Assembly (NCBI RefSeq): GCF_003609635.1
Contig: NZ_MCIA01000007.1
Coordinates: 62,001-126,000 of the forward strand
Length of the DNA: 64,000 nucleotides
From: Lacrimispora algidixylanolytica
GTDB taxonomy: Bacteria > Bacillota > Clostridia > Lachnospirales > Lachnospiraceae
Direction of reading: 5' to 3'
The first letter of the stretch is position 1. Each line of letters opens with the position of its first letter. The notes beneath the pieces were generated by a model, which was given only the letters and a program-made list of their open reading frames with translations, had not been told where the DNA came from and searched no databases. Of the stretch, positions 36,902-44,275 are shown in pieces. The translations under genes and the position numbers were made by a program.

Positions 36902-38383
36902 ATGACTCCTTGTCCAGAAGGAATGGCTTCATATACCATTCAAGCGGGTGATACGCTATGGCTGATTTCAAGACGCTATAATACAACTGTTGATGCCATT
37001 ATGTATGCAAATCGTGGTTTGATGCCAGGTAATCTAAGGGTCGGTCAAACCATCTGTATTCCACGTGGAAGTAGACCTCAACCGCCTACTCCGCAACCAC
37101 CGCAACCACAGCCGCAGCCACCTAGCAACTGTCCGGTAGGATTGCGGGCTTATACCATTCAGTCAGGAGACAGTCTCTGGAAGCTTTCCCAGACTTACTG
37201 TACGACGGTAGAAACAATTATGGCAATTAATCCAGGAATTAACCCCAACAATTTGATGGATGGCCAGGTTATCTGGATTCCTGCCGGATACAGATTTCGA
37301 AATTTCCCTTCATGGCCTCGTGTACAGGAAGGGTACTATGATGAAATGATGGAAGGCAATCAGCTTCCTGGTTGTCCAGAGGGACATCATTCCTATGTGA
37401 TTCAGGCGGGCGATACGCTTTGGCTCCTTTCTCAGCGTTTTAACACTACTGTAGAAGCACTTATGACTGCAAACCCTGGAATTAATCCCAACACCCTATT
37501 TGTTGGTCAGGTGGTTTGCGTACCTGCTGGTCGGGTAAATACATTTCCACAGCCAATGCCTCAGCCGATGCCACAGCCGACCCCTCAGCCAATGCCTCAG
37601 CCGACGCCACGGCCAATGCCTCAGCCAATGCCTCAGCCGACGCCACAGCCAATGCCACAGCCAATGCCTCAGCCGGCTCCACAGCCAACGCCAAGGCCGA
37701 TGCCTCAGCCGACGCCACAGCCTATGCCTCAGCCCACACCCCGGCCAATGCCTCAGCCGACCCCTCAGCCGATGCCTCAGCCCACACCTCAGCCAGCGCC
37801 CCAGCCAATGCCTCAACCACAGACGCCCATGGTTATGTGGGTCAGCAAGGCAGAGCAGAATCTGAATAATTATCTTCGTCTTCTGTGGATTCAAAACGCT
37901 TACTGGCTAAAAATGGCTATTCAGAGCATGATATTTGATCTGCCGGATTCCCAAATCGCGAGTGCTCGTCTCATGCAGAGTCCAATAGAATTTGAAACAG
38001 CACTCCAGAGCCTGTATGGTAATGATGATGCCGCGGCATTTGCAGAACTTTTAACGAATCATCTAACCATGGTAAATGAGCTTGTCACCGCACTTATGAA
38101 TTCCAATGTAAATGCTGCCGCTGATGCTGAAAGACGGTGGTACGCCAATGCAGATCAGATGGCTTCTTTCTTAAGTGGAATTAATTCCAACTGGTCACAG
38201 GAAAGTTGGCAAAATATGCTCCGTGATTATTTGGATATGATTAAGAATGTAATAAATGAAATGCTAGCAGGTAATTTTGATGATGCTGTCACTACATTTA
38301 CAGATATCGAGAGCCAGTCAATGGAAATGGCAGATATCATGACGGACGGAATCGTAAAACAATTTCCTCAGTATTTTAGATAA
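36902..38383 (+). CDS. Triple-LysM, proline-repeat protein with C-terminal helical domain
   Basis: A 493-aa protein without a classical signal peptide. Three LysM domains (about residues 10-55, 83-130, 162-210; e.g. YTIQAGDTLWLISRRYNTTVDA) should bind peptidoglycan or chitin-like glycans. A low-complexity stretch (about 214-310) repeats units such as PMPQPTPQ. The C-terminal domain (about 318-493, LNNYLRLLWIQNAYWLKMAI..., RRWYANADQMASFL) is a helical family found in Firmicutes of unknown role. The absence of a signal sequence suggests a spore-associated protein. ATG 36902 follows GAAAGG. Confidence 0.85.
   Translation: MTPCPEGMASYTIQAGDTLWLISRRYNTTVDAIMYANRGLMPGNLRVGQTICIPRGSRPQPPTPQPPQPQPQPPSNCPVGLRAYTIQSGDSLWKLSQTYCTTVETIMAINPGINPNNLMDGQVIWIPAGYRFRNFPSWPRVQEGYYDEMMEGNQLPGCPEGHHSYVIQAGDTLWLLSQRFNTTVEALMTANPGINPNTLFVGQVVCVPAGRVNTFPQPMPQPMPQPTPQPMPQPTPRPMPQPMPQPTPQPMPQPMPQPAPQPTPRPMPQPTPQPMPQPTPRPMPQPTPQPMPQPTPQPAPQPMPQPQTPMVMWVSKAEQNLNNYLRLLWIQNAYWLKMAIQSMIFDLPDSQIASARLMQSPIEFETALQSLYGNDDAAAFAELLTNHLTMVNELVTALMNSNVNAAADAERRWYANADQMASFLSGINSNWSQESWQNMLRDYLDMIKNVINEMLAGNFDDAVTTFTDIESQSMEMADIMTDGIVKQFPQYFR
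37543..37830 (+). repeat. Degenerate tandem repeat encoding PMPQP/TPQP units
   Basis: Imperfect tandem copies of about 12-base units (CCAATGCCTCAG, CCGACGCCACAG and variants) within the LysM gene. Such arrays are prone to length change. Confidence 0.85.
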
Positions 38384-38392
38384 GACAAATCA

Positions 38393-38432
38393 AAGAAGCA
38401 GTCCGGTATGATAAGTAACCGGACTGCTTCTT
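38393..38432 (+). terminator. Terminator of the LysM gene
   Basis: AAGAAGCAGTCCGGT (38393-38407) pairs perfectly with ACCGGACTGCTTCTT (38418-38432). Confidence 0.9.
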
Positions 38433-38564
38433 AACTCTACGAAGCGTGGATTGAATAATAATGAACTTTCAGTTACAATGATTCTATAAAATGCCTGAAA
38501 GCAGATAGCATCCAAAGATAGGAGTTCTAATCTGTATGGCAGATTGAAAGGATGGTGAAACTAA

Positions 38565-38921
38565 ATGGACAAGCTTTCAAAAAGATCTTTGAAAGAACAG
38601 TATAAGAACCGAACGCTTACCGGTGGGGTATACCTTATAAAATGTCGGGAAGGCGGAATGGTTTGGGTACGGGGAACCATTGATTTAAAAGGAGCAGAGA
38701 ATCGCTTTGTTTTTTCTAAGTCCATGGATTCCTGTCCGGAAAATGCCATGAGGGAACTTTGGAATCGGTACGGAGGGGAAGCTTTTACATTTGAAATTGT
38801 AGAAGATATTAGAAAGAAAGATACTCAGTCGGAGGAAGAGTTCTCACAGGATGTAAAAGTATTATTTGAAATGTGGCAGGAAAAGCAGAAGGGGGAAGAG
38901 ATAAATGGAAGAGAAGGTTGA
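38565..38921 (+). CDS. GIY-YIG nuclease-like family protein
   Basis: A 118-aa protein whose TGGVYLIKCREGGMVWVRG segment fits the start of the GIY-YIG fold, with the first Tyr (GVY) and a following strand. The downstream FVFSKSMDSCPENAMRELW and NRYGGEAFTFEIVE match a small clostridial subgroup often annotated as GIY-YIG nuclease family. Classical catalytic Arg/Glu spacing is not evident, so activity is uncertain. The SD AAGGATGG lies upstream. It overlaps the DUF2087 gene by 17 bases. Confidence 0.7.
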   Translation: MDKLSKRSLKEQYKNRTLTGGVYLIKCREGGMVWVRGTIDLKGAENRFVFSKSMDSCPENAMRELWNRYGGEAFTFEIVEDIRKKDTQSEEEFSQDVKVLFEMWQEKQKGEEINGREG

Positions 38922-39189
38922 TATCAGCCGGATGCTGGATCAGTCAGGTAAGATCGAACAGTTCCCGAAGAAAATAGGAGCTAGAACGGCGGTATTAGAA
39001 TATCTGGCTGATAAATTTATGGCGGATCGGGATTACACGGAAAAAGAAGTAAATGAGATTTGTGAAAAGTGGCACACGTTTGGCGACTTCTTCCTGTTAA
39101 GGCGAGAACTGATTCAACATGGTTTATTGTGTAGAATACCTGATGGATCCCGCTATTGGAGGCCAAAGAGGTCAGAAGAACAAATATAA
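38905..39189 (+). CDS. DUF2087 domain protein
   Basis: A 94-aa protein matching the DUF2087 pattern: FPKKIGARTAVLEYLADKF, YTEKEVNEICEKWHTFGDFFLLRRELIQHGLLCR, then DGSRYWRP. The fold is winged-helix-like and often occurs in regulators. The 17-base overlap with the GIY-YIG gene indicates coupled expression. GGGGGAAGAG upstream gives the SD. Confidence 0.85.
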   Translation: MEEKVDISRMLDQSGKIEQFPKKIGARTAVLEYLADKFMADRDYTEKEVNEICEKWHTFGDFFLLRRELIQHGLLCRIPDGSRYWRPKRSEEQI

Positions 39190-39211
39190 ACAGCAGACGG
39201 AGGAAACTACA

Positions 39212-39796
39212 ATGGAGAACCGTAAAATCGGAGCTGTAATCCGCACACTTCGGCAGGAACAGAAAATGACGCAGAAACAGCTTGCAGATAAGTTAAATAT
39301 CAGTGACAAAACGGTCTCCAAATGGGAGAGGGGCCAGGGACTGCCGGATATATCACTGATTCCAAACCTTACAGGAGTTCTGGGAGTAGATATGGAGAAC
39401 CTACTAGCAGGAGATTTAGCCCCCAATGAATCCGATGGAGGAAACATGAAAAACACGAAATATTACGTATGTCCAACTTGCAATAGTCTAACCTTTAGTA
39501 CGGGAGGAGCGGAGGTTTCCTGCTGCGGCAAAAAACTCACCTCTCTGGAAATAAAAAAGGCGGAGGAACGTGAAAAACTGACTGTTGAGGAAATAGAAGG
39601 GGACTGGTACATTACCAGTACTCATCCCATGAACAAAGAATGCTATATCTCTTTTCTGGCCTTTGCATCAGGAGATCAGATTCAGGTCATTAAGCAGTAT
39701 CCGGAATGGTATTTAAATGTTCGGATCCCCAAAAGAGGACATAAGTTATTGATATGGTACAGTACCCAACAGGGGCTGCTCAGTCAATTGTTATAA
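39212..39796 (+). CDS. XRE regulator fused to a cysteine knuckle and desulfoferrodoxin-like domain
   Basis: A 194-aa protein starting at ATG 39212 (CGGAGGAAA upstream). The XRE helix-turn-helix (residues 6-60, MTQKQLADKLNISDKTVSKWERGQGLPD) is followed by a cysteine knuckle (C87, C90, C104, C105) and a C-terminal domain containing STHPMNKECYISF, which recalls HPMxxEHYI of desulfoferrodoxin/neelaredoxin. Of the iron ligands, H138 is kept, but the second His is C144, and the usual C-N-x-H-G site reads STQQG (184-188). It is therefore probably a sensor or structural relic rather than a superoxide reductase. Confidence 0.75.
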   Translation: MENRKIGAVIRTLRQEQKMTQKQLADKLNISDKTVSKWERGQGLPDISLIPNLTGVLGVDMENLLAGDLAPNESDGGNMKNTKYYVCPTCNSLTFSTGGAEVSCCGKKLTSLEIKKAEEREKLTVEEIEGDWYITSTHPMNKECYISFLAFASGDQIQVIKQYPEWYLNVRIPKRGHKLLIWYSTQQGLLSQLL

Positions 39797-39810
39797 TATA
39801 AATATTTTTG

Positions 39811-39841
39811 TTGACTCTCACACTGTGAGATACTCTATACT
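39811..39841 (+). promoter_or_regulatory. MerR-type promoter with 19-base spacer
   Basis: TTGACT (39811-39816), a 19-base spacer and TATACT (39836-39841). The spacer contains the inverted repeat CTCACACTGTGAG (39817-39829). An over-long spacer with a palindrome is the hallmark of promoters untwisted by MerR-family activators, and the gene downstream is a MerR protein. Confidence 0.75.
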
Positions 39842-39882
39842 GATACTGAGCTCAAGAACACATATATATGTGAGGTGAAAAA

Positions 39883-40704
39883 ATGCTAAAAATAGGTGAC
39901 TTTTCAAAATTAGCAAGGATCAGTATACGGATGTTGCGTCATTACGATGAAATCGGCCTGCTGGAACCCAAAAGCATTGATCAGATGACAGGGTACCGCT
40001 ATTACGGGGAAGATCAGCTTCCTATGGCATCCCGGATTACCTCTTTAAAGGAAATGGGGTTCGGCCTTGCTGTAATTGGGAATATAATCGGAAATTATAA
40101 TAACCCAAAGGAACTGGCCAGATTTTTAGAAATCAAGCAGTCGGAGGTAAACTTGGAACTGCAAGAGACCAACCGCCGTGTGAGGCTCCTTGAAACAGCC
40201 ATAGAAAGGCTGAGAAAGGATGTAACTTCCATGAATTATAACGTAACATTAAAAAACATACCGCAGAGATATGTAGCAAGTGTAAGAAACATAATTCCAG
40301 CTTACAATCAGGAGGGGATTTTATGGAATCTTCTTATGACAGAAACAGCGGGTCACAACTTACAATCTGATGAGAATTGTTTCAGCCTTGCCATATTCCA
40401 TGGCGAGGGACACAGCGACAACGAAGTAGATGTGGAGATACAGGTTTCCGTAAAAGGTACGTATCAGGATACGGAGCACGTGAAATTTAAAACGGTTCCG
40501 GAAGTAGAAATTGCATCTGCTATCTATAAAGGCAGCTATGAACAAATCACGGATGTCAACCAGGCAGTGGCAAATTGGGTCAATGACAACGGGTATGAGT
40601 TTAATGGTTCTCTGTTCTGCATCTACCATGTTAGTCCTGCACAGACGAACAATCCGGAAGAAATGGTCACAGAGGTGTGCTATCCAGTTCGATTAAGGTC
40701 ATAA
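39883..40704 (+). CDS. MerR family regulator with GyrI-like effector-binding domain
   Basis: A 273-aa regulator. The N-terminal MerR helix-turn-helix (LKIGDFSKLARISIRMLRHYDEIGLLEP, GYRYYGEDQL) is followed by a dimerisation helix (about 75-120) and a GyrI-like / BmrR-type ligand domain (about 125-273, YVASVRNIIPAYNQEG ... EEMVTEVCYPVR). Relatives bind hydrophobic drugs and activate efflux genes. No target gene lies directly downstream; the promoter at 39811 suggests that it controls itself. SD AGGTGA. Confidence 0.92.
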   Translation: MLKIGDFSKLARISIRMLRHYDEIGLLEPKSIDQMTGYRYYGEDQLPMASRITSLKEMGFGLAVIGNIIGNYNNPKELARFLEIKQSEVNLELQETNRRVRLLETAIERLRKDVTSMNYNVTLKNIPQRYVASVRNIIPAYNQEGILWNLLMTETAGHNLQSDENCFSLAIFHGEGHSDNEVDVEIQVSVKGTYQDTEHVKFKTVPEVEIASAIYKGSYEQITDVNQAVANWVNDNGYEFNGSLFCIYHVSPAQTNNPEEMVTEVCYPVRLRS

Positions 40705-40757
40705 TGAAAAACAGGAGCGGTTGGCAGCAGCCTTAATGATACCGCAAGAGTCATGGG

Positions 40758-40796
40758 AAAACGGCGATTTTGAATTCAATTCAAAATCGCCGTTTT
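40758..40796. repeat. Hairpin repeat, copy 1 (terminator-like)
   Basis: AAAACGGCGATTTTGAATT (40758-40776) and AATTCAAAATCGCCGTTTT (40778-40796) form a 19-bp perfect stem, followed by TT. It can terminate the merR transcript. A close copy lies at 47135-47167 in the same orientation. Confidence 0.8.
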
Positions 40797-40973
40797 TTAC
40801 AATTAGGCACTTACGCTGCACTAATTGACTATGAAAACATCAACACAGATCATTTTAATAAATTTTATGCTAGAACGTTTGTTGGAACGAATATCCTTAT
40901 CACCCTATAAGAAAACCTGATATTAAAAGGAGAAATGATCCTTGAAATAGTTCTCAAGAATAATTAGGGGATT

Positions 40974-41585
40974 TTAATCGCTGCATATAGTTTTATTATA
41001 CATCTCCATCCCTTCACCTGTTAAATGAGGCAATATTAGGCTCCATAGGATGGATAAAATATTCTTCTGCTTTGGAAGAAATTCTTTAAGAAGAATTATT
41101 TCCTGTGTTCCATACATGTTTATTGATAATAAAGAAATAGACAAATCTTCATATTGTCCGGCATATAATTCTTCCTTCATAATTCCTCTATTAACGAAGT
41201 TAGAAAATATGTTGGTATAAAGTGTATAGAAATCATTAACTACCTTAACCTGCATTTTTGATACTTCAGGATACAATCTGGATAATTCAGTAAAGCTGGA
41301 GAAATAAAAGAAATATTTTTCACGAAATGCGTTAAGACTTAAAAATTGTTGATTTAAGCCTTCGATCGTAACGTCCCATGAAAAATTCAAGGTTTTGTAT
41401 TCTTCGTATTGCATATCAATAATGCAAATCATCAGATCATTTTTTCTTTTAAAATAGTAAGTCAAATTACCTGGACTGATCTTCAATGCATCGGAAATAT
41501 CTCTCATTGTTACATATGCATATCCTTTTTTATTAAATAATTCAATTGATGTCTCAATGATTTTATCTCTTAAATATTTATTCAT
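40974..41585 (-). CDS. TetR family regulator
   Basis: A 203-aa repressor. ATG 41585 has AAAGGAG 7 bases upstream; the longer frame from 41633 lacks a site. The helix-turn-helix is KKGYAYVTMRDISDALKISPGNLTYYFKRKNDLM. It is divergent from the CocE-type hydrolase at 42109. The intergenic region has two palindromes, one inside the hydrolase promoter, so it probably represses that hydrolase and itself. Confidence 0.9.
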   Translation of the reverse strand: MNKYLRDKIIETSIELFNKKGYAYVTMRDISDALKISPGNLTYYFKRKNDLMICIIDMQYEEYKTLNFSWDVTIEGLNQQFLSLNAFREKYFFYFSSFTELSRLYPEVSKMQVKVVNDFYTLYTNIFSNFVNRGIMKEELYAGQYEDLSISLLSINMYGTQEIILLKEFLPKQKNILSILWSLILPHLTGEGMEMYNKTICSD

Positions 41586-41869
41586 CCCTATCTCCTTTAC
41601 AGATAACTTATAAGCATCATCCTGTCTTTTCATTGTGGTTCAAATTTCTTGGAATTAAATAATCGACATTGGTCTTTAGCTGTAACCTGCACTTGAAATC
41701 AAAAAGCATTATATCATAAATGTGTCTTTAAATGTAGGAATAAGTAATTAGTGTATGATACATTCGAAAAAACGTCTTATTAGATTGAGCAAAAAATAAT
41801 GAATCAAGAAAGTAAACGTTTTCAAAAGATAATAGAAGTAAATTTTAGGTAAGATGGATTAAAAAAAGC

Positions 41870-41898
41870 TTGAATTAGTACAATTGTACTGATATACT
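41870..41898 (+). promoter_or_regulatory. Promoter of the CocE-type hydrolase gene
   Basis: TTGAAT (41870-41875), 17-base spacer, TATACT (41893-41898). The spacer is largely filled by the palindrome AGTACAATTGTACT. Confidence 0.65.
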
Positions 41899-41921
41899 AA
41901 GTTTAGTACATATGTACTAAA
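41877..41921. promoter_or_regulatory. Paired operator palindromes for the TetR regulator
   Basis: AGTACAATTGTACT (41877-41890) and TTTAGTACATATGTACTAAA (41902-41921) are perfect palindromes sharing the half-site AGTACA, with centres 28 bases apart. They sit between the divergent TetR and hydrolase genes. Confidence 0.75.
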
Positions 41922-41961
41922 ATATCCTATAAAAAAATATTGATAGAAGGGGTGACACAAA

Positions 41962-42054
41962 ATGCAAGAAATCAGAAAGTAACCGATTGAACAGGATACC
42001 GAAGCAGAATGTTTATTGATTGTCTGGTTGAAAGAAAGACTTTCGTAAAGACAA
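41962..42054 (+). other. Possible leader peptide or decayed small ORF
   Basis: GGGGTGACACAAA precedes an ATG (41962) that encodes only MQEIRK before TAA. The frame continues PIEQDTEAECLLIVWLKERLS up to 42045-42050. It is either a micro-ORF in the hydrolase leader or a small gene broken by one stop codon. Confidence 0.3.
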
Positions 42055-42108
42055 TATATAAATTGTGGTTAGCTTTTAGATTAAACCTAAACGAATGGAG
42101 GGAAAACA

Positions 42109-43815
42109 ATGAATCAACCAAATTTAGACATAAACGAAAGGACAAACCACTTCTATGAACTTACCTGGAAAGAGATACAAATTCCAATGCGGGACGGAAG
42201 TTACCTTGCAGCGAATCTTTATCAGCCAAAGTCGGAGGGCAGGTTTCCGGTAATTATGACGATGTGTCCGTATGGAAAAGATGCGCACTTTTCTCAATTT
42301 GCGCCTGCTAATCCAACGATTGTAATAGAATATTCTCATTCGCAAGATAAAGGTCCTTTACTTAGCTGGGAAACTCCAAATCCTGAATTCTGGGTACCCC
42401 AGGGGTATGCCATATTGAGGATAGATGAACGCGGTATCGGAAATTCTCCGGGAAAACTGGATATATTATCAGAATCTTTAAAGAAGGATTATTATGATGC
42501 TATTGAATGGGCTGGAACAGAGCCATGGAGCAATGGTAAGATTGGATTGCTGGGTATTTCATATCTGGCTATGAGCCAATGGGCTGTAGCATCGGAACAA
42601 CCTCCTCATTTGGCCTGTATTGTACCTTGGGAAGGTACCGTGGATTATTATGCTGATTTCTGTTATCCGGGTGGAATTCAGTCGAACGGCTTTCTTACTT
42701 TCTGGTGGGAAAATGGGATCTTGACGCGTCAATACAATCCGGATGGAACGTACTCGAAAGAGCAATTGCAGGCGAATCGCGTTGAATTTACGGAGGTAGT
42801 TAGAAACAATCCACTGCGTGACAAAGTTTGGACAAATCGATTTTCTGATTTGAGTAAGGTAAAGGTACCTGTTTTATCAGCCAGCAATTGGTTTAGTGCC
42901 GGAATGCATACCCGGGGAAATTTCCTGGGCTTCCAGAATGCAGCATCGGAGAACAAGTGGCTTGAAGTGCATATAGGCAGTCATGTCGGTGAGTTTTACA
43001 CCGCTGAGGGTCGTGCGCTGCAGAAAAAATTCCTGGATTATTGGCTTAAAGGAATTGATACCGGTATTATGCAAGAGCCCAAAGTGAAACTTGCAATTCC
43101 TCGTGGCGGCAATCACTACACATGGCGCTATGAGAATGAATATCCGCTTAATCGCACCCAATGGACTCGATTTTATCTTGATGCGAGTTCAAAAATACTT
43201 TCAAAAGAACCTGCGCATTCAAAGGCTATAGTTTGTTATGAAGGGGATAAGGATCGCGAGTCAAAATATTGGGCAAAACCTTTTATGATGAAGGCATTCT
43301 CAAGAGACGAAGACAATTCCAAACGTGTAATGTTTGAAACTACTCCATTTAAAAACGAGACAGAGATACTCGGACCTATCAAACTTCGTTTATGGGCCTC
43401 ATCAACGACTGATGATATGGATATTTTTGTGTCTTTGAGAAACATTGACCCCTTAGGCAAAGAAGTAGTTAACTCAGGAGCATTAACAGAGAAATCCCCA
43501 ATTAGTCAGGGGTGGCTGCGCGCTTCTTTACGAAAAACAAATGATGAATTATCAACTGATTATAAGCCTTATTATGCATTCGATGAGTTCCAAAAACTGG
43601 TTCCAGGGGAAGTCTATCCCTTAGACATTGAGATATGGGATAGCGCAATTGTTATAGCGAAAGGGAATCGTCTGCTTTTAGAAATTGGAAGCCAAAGTCA
43701 AAGTGGATGTGCGTTAATAACTCAGACAGGGGATGATAGAGTCTGGGAGGCAGACGTTACCATACATACAGGAGATGAATTTGATTCGTATTTAATGCTC
43801 CCAATAATACCCTGA
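42109..43815 (+). CDS. CocE/NonD family hydrolase (X-Pro dipeptidyl-peptidase S15-like)
   Basis: Serine hydrolase of 568 aa. The alpha/beta-hydrolase domain begins IPMRDGSYLAANLYQP. The nucleophile is S151 in GLLGISYLAMSQW, and RIDERGIGNSPG is a family motif. The C-terminal jelly-roll domain typical of S15/CocE enzymes occupies about 330-568. Known relatives cleave acyl esters (cocaine esterase) or N-acyl peptides and antibiotics; the substrate here is unknown. AATGGAGGG precedes the start. Expression is probably controlled by the divergent TetR. Confidence 0.92.
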   Translation: MNQPNLDINERTNHFYELTWKEIQIPMRDGSYLAANLYQPKSEGRFPVIMTMCPYGKDAHFSQFAPANPTIVIEYSHSQDKGPLLSWETPNPEFWVPQGYAILRIDERGIGNSPGKLDILSESLKKDYYDAIEWAGTEPWSNGKIGLLGISYLAMSQWAVASEQPPHLACIVPWEGTVDYYADFCYPGGIQSNGFLTFWWENGILTRQYNPDGTYSKEQLQANRVEFTEVVRNNPLRDKVWTNRFSDLSKVKVPVLSASNWFSAGMHTRGNFLGFQNAASENKWLEVHIGSHVGEFYTAEGRALQKKFLDYWLKGIDTGIMQEPKVKLAIPRGGNHYTWRYENEYPLNRTQWTRFYLDASSKILSKEPAHSKAIVCYEGDKDRESKYWAKPFMMKAFSRDEDNSKRVMFETTPFKNETEILGPIKLRLWASSTTDDMDIFVSLRNIDPLGKEVVNSGALTEKSPISQGWLRASLRKTNDELSTDYKPYYAFDEFQKLVPGEVYPLDIEIWDSAIVIAKGNRLLLEIGSQSQSGCALITQTGDDRVWEADVTIHTGDEFDSYLMLPIIP

Positions 43816-44275
43816 TATCAAAAACTTTGAAGATATTTAACTAAATAATAAGTATGTTTTATATTCCCTCAGACTGATAAGTTTGGGGGATTTTGAATTA
43901 GTGGGTTGTACTTTTACGCAGAAATGGGGTATTCGGGCTTAGATTTAGGGTTTTGTGTGATTGTTAATTGAGATAGCGGGAAATCGCTCTCTTCAATCGA
44001 TAGAAAATATAGGAATGCTTAAGTGGAACAAGTTGAAAAAGTTTTAAGGATGATAGGGATAATATATCAAATATAATTATCTTAAAAGATATGATGGTTT
44101 AGAATATTTTGGAGTAAGTGACCTACAATCAACTCCTCCTCCTATATTTATTATAGCATATTAATTTTTTAAATAACAGACTTTTAATATGTAATTATTG
44201 TGTGTATTATATGAAAGATATCACTTCATAGAGAATAGTTTCACCTATACTTAAATTTGAGGGAGGAGAAAATGT
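43816..44275. other. Gene-free AT-rich stretch between hydrolase and rph
   Basis: Only a weak hairpin (TCCC...GGGGA near 43865-43893) and very AT-rich sequence are visible. The known actinobacterial rifamycin-associated element was not recognised. No ORF is supportable. Confidence 0.4.

Noticed and set aside
37482-37894. Long frames on both strands across the proline-repeat region
   Set aside because: They are repeats of the tandem array read in other frames (Ala/Asp or Arg/Leu/His runs), without starts or SD sites.
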